Shown here: positions 5,652 through 5,932 of the stretch, in pieces
How the letters are laid out: every line of letters begins with the position of its first letter
Position numbering within the stretch: position 1 is the stretch's first letter
Assembly: GCA_016793415.1 (NCBI GenBank)
Contig: JAEUMC010000776.1
Location: 1-5,932 of the forward strand
Direction of reading: 5' to 3'
Source: Devosia sp.
Lineage (GTDB): Bacteria > Pseudomonadota > Alphaproteobacteria > Rhizobiales > Devosiaceae
DNA: 5,932 nt
Notes under the pieces: generated by a model
The model's input: the letters and a program-made list of their open reading frames with translations, nothing else
Told to the model about the DNA's origin: nothing
The model's database searches: none
Made by a program: the position numbers and the translations under genes

Positions 5652-5932
5652 ATGCAGACTAAGGGAAAGTTCGGCCAGCGCCTCGGCGCCATTGCCGCGG
5701 CCGCCATCATGCTGGCAGCCTTTGGCGGCGCCGAAGCCATGGCCGCTTCGCCGCGCGCCGCCGAGAACAAGGTGGTGCTGATCGCCCGCCAGGATCCGGG
5801 GACGCTCGACTACGTCACCAGTGGTCTCACCGCGCTGCGCCTGTGGATCCCGGCCAACGTCGTCGAGCCGCTGGTCTATTTCAACAAGGATGGCTCGGTT
5901 GAGCCCGGCGTCGCCGAGTCCTGGACCATTTC
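5652..5932 (+). CDS. Family-5 ABC transporter substrate-binding protein, N-terminal 93 residues (3' end beyond right edge)
   Basis: A secreted periplasmic solute-binding protein of the oligopeptide/dipeptide type (SBP_bac_5). In alphaproteobacteria members of this family also carry oligosaccharides, opines or nickel. The N-terminus is a Sec signal peptide: Lys4, Lys6 and Arg10, a hydrophobic stretch (about 11-24), then likely cleavage after AEA (27-29) or AMA (29-31). No lipobox Cys is seen. The mature start KVVLIARQDPGTLDY and the following NVVEPLVYF...GSVEPGVAESW match the family's opening strand and its typical 'E-x-L-v...dG.i.PgLAesW' segment. Family proteins are about 500-550 residues, so most of this one is missing. 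It is divergent from the sugar operon and is probably the first gene of a second importer. Ligand unknown. Confidence 0.9.
   Translation, partial: MQTKGKFGQRLGAIAAAAIMLAAFGGAEAMAASPRAAENKVVLIARQDPGTLDYVTSGLTALRLWIPANVVEPLVYFNKDGSVEPGVAESWTI

Noticed and set aside
5330..5770. Minus-strand open frame (146 codons) across the divergent region
   Set aside because: It overlaps the signal-peptide coding start of the family-5 binding protein, contains the inverted repeats, and its translation matches no family I recognise. It also lacks good codon bias in the AT-richer part.

Overview
The window is GC-rich DNA whose codons strongly favour G or C at the third position. It looks like an alphaproteobacterium, probably of the Hyphomicrobiales (a Devosia- or Rhizobium-like soil or plant-associated bacterium). 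That placement is inferred from composition and from the gene types, an ABC-rich sugar uptake locus. No taxonomic marker gene is present.

Positions 1-5210 hold five genes on the minus strand, read from right to left. They are a Gfo/Idh/MocA-family oxidoreductase, a periplasmic sugar-binding protein, a two-domain sugar ABC ATPase, a single CUT2-type permease, and an FGGY-family carbohydrate kinase cut by the left edge. The last four are packed tightly. Binding protein and ATPase are 2 nt apart, and ATPase/permease and permease/kinase each share a 4-nt GTGA stop/start overlap. Only the oxidoreductase/binding-protein junction has a real gap (77 nt), with a strong Shine-Dalgarno before the binding protein. 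The set forms a self-contained catabolic operon: import a monosaccharide or polyol, oxidise or epimerise it with an NAD(P)-dependent enzyme, and phosphorylate it. The substrate cannot be named from the sequence. The binding protein keeps several ribose-binding-protein pocket residues and changes others, so it is probably not a plain ribose system.

Positions 5211-5651 are a 441-bp divergent intergenic region, less GC-rich in its middle than the genes. It contains several inverted repeats, including two TTCC-N7-GGRA elements that resemble IclR-family operators and a perfect ATGCAAA-N5-TTTGCAT repeat that overlaps one of them by two bases. No convincing sigma-70 promoter stands out on either strand.

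From 5652 to the right edge, on the plus strand, begins a secreted family-5 (peptide/oligosaccharide type) ABC substrate-binding protein, presumably the first gene of a second uptake operon transcribed divergently.

No RNA gene, insertion sequence, CRISPR array or convincing rho-independent terminator was seen. The locus is a fairly ordinary uptake and catabolism operon. The most interesting parts are its control region and its unidentified substrate, and no clearly new type of system was found.
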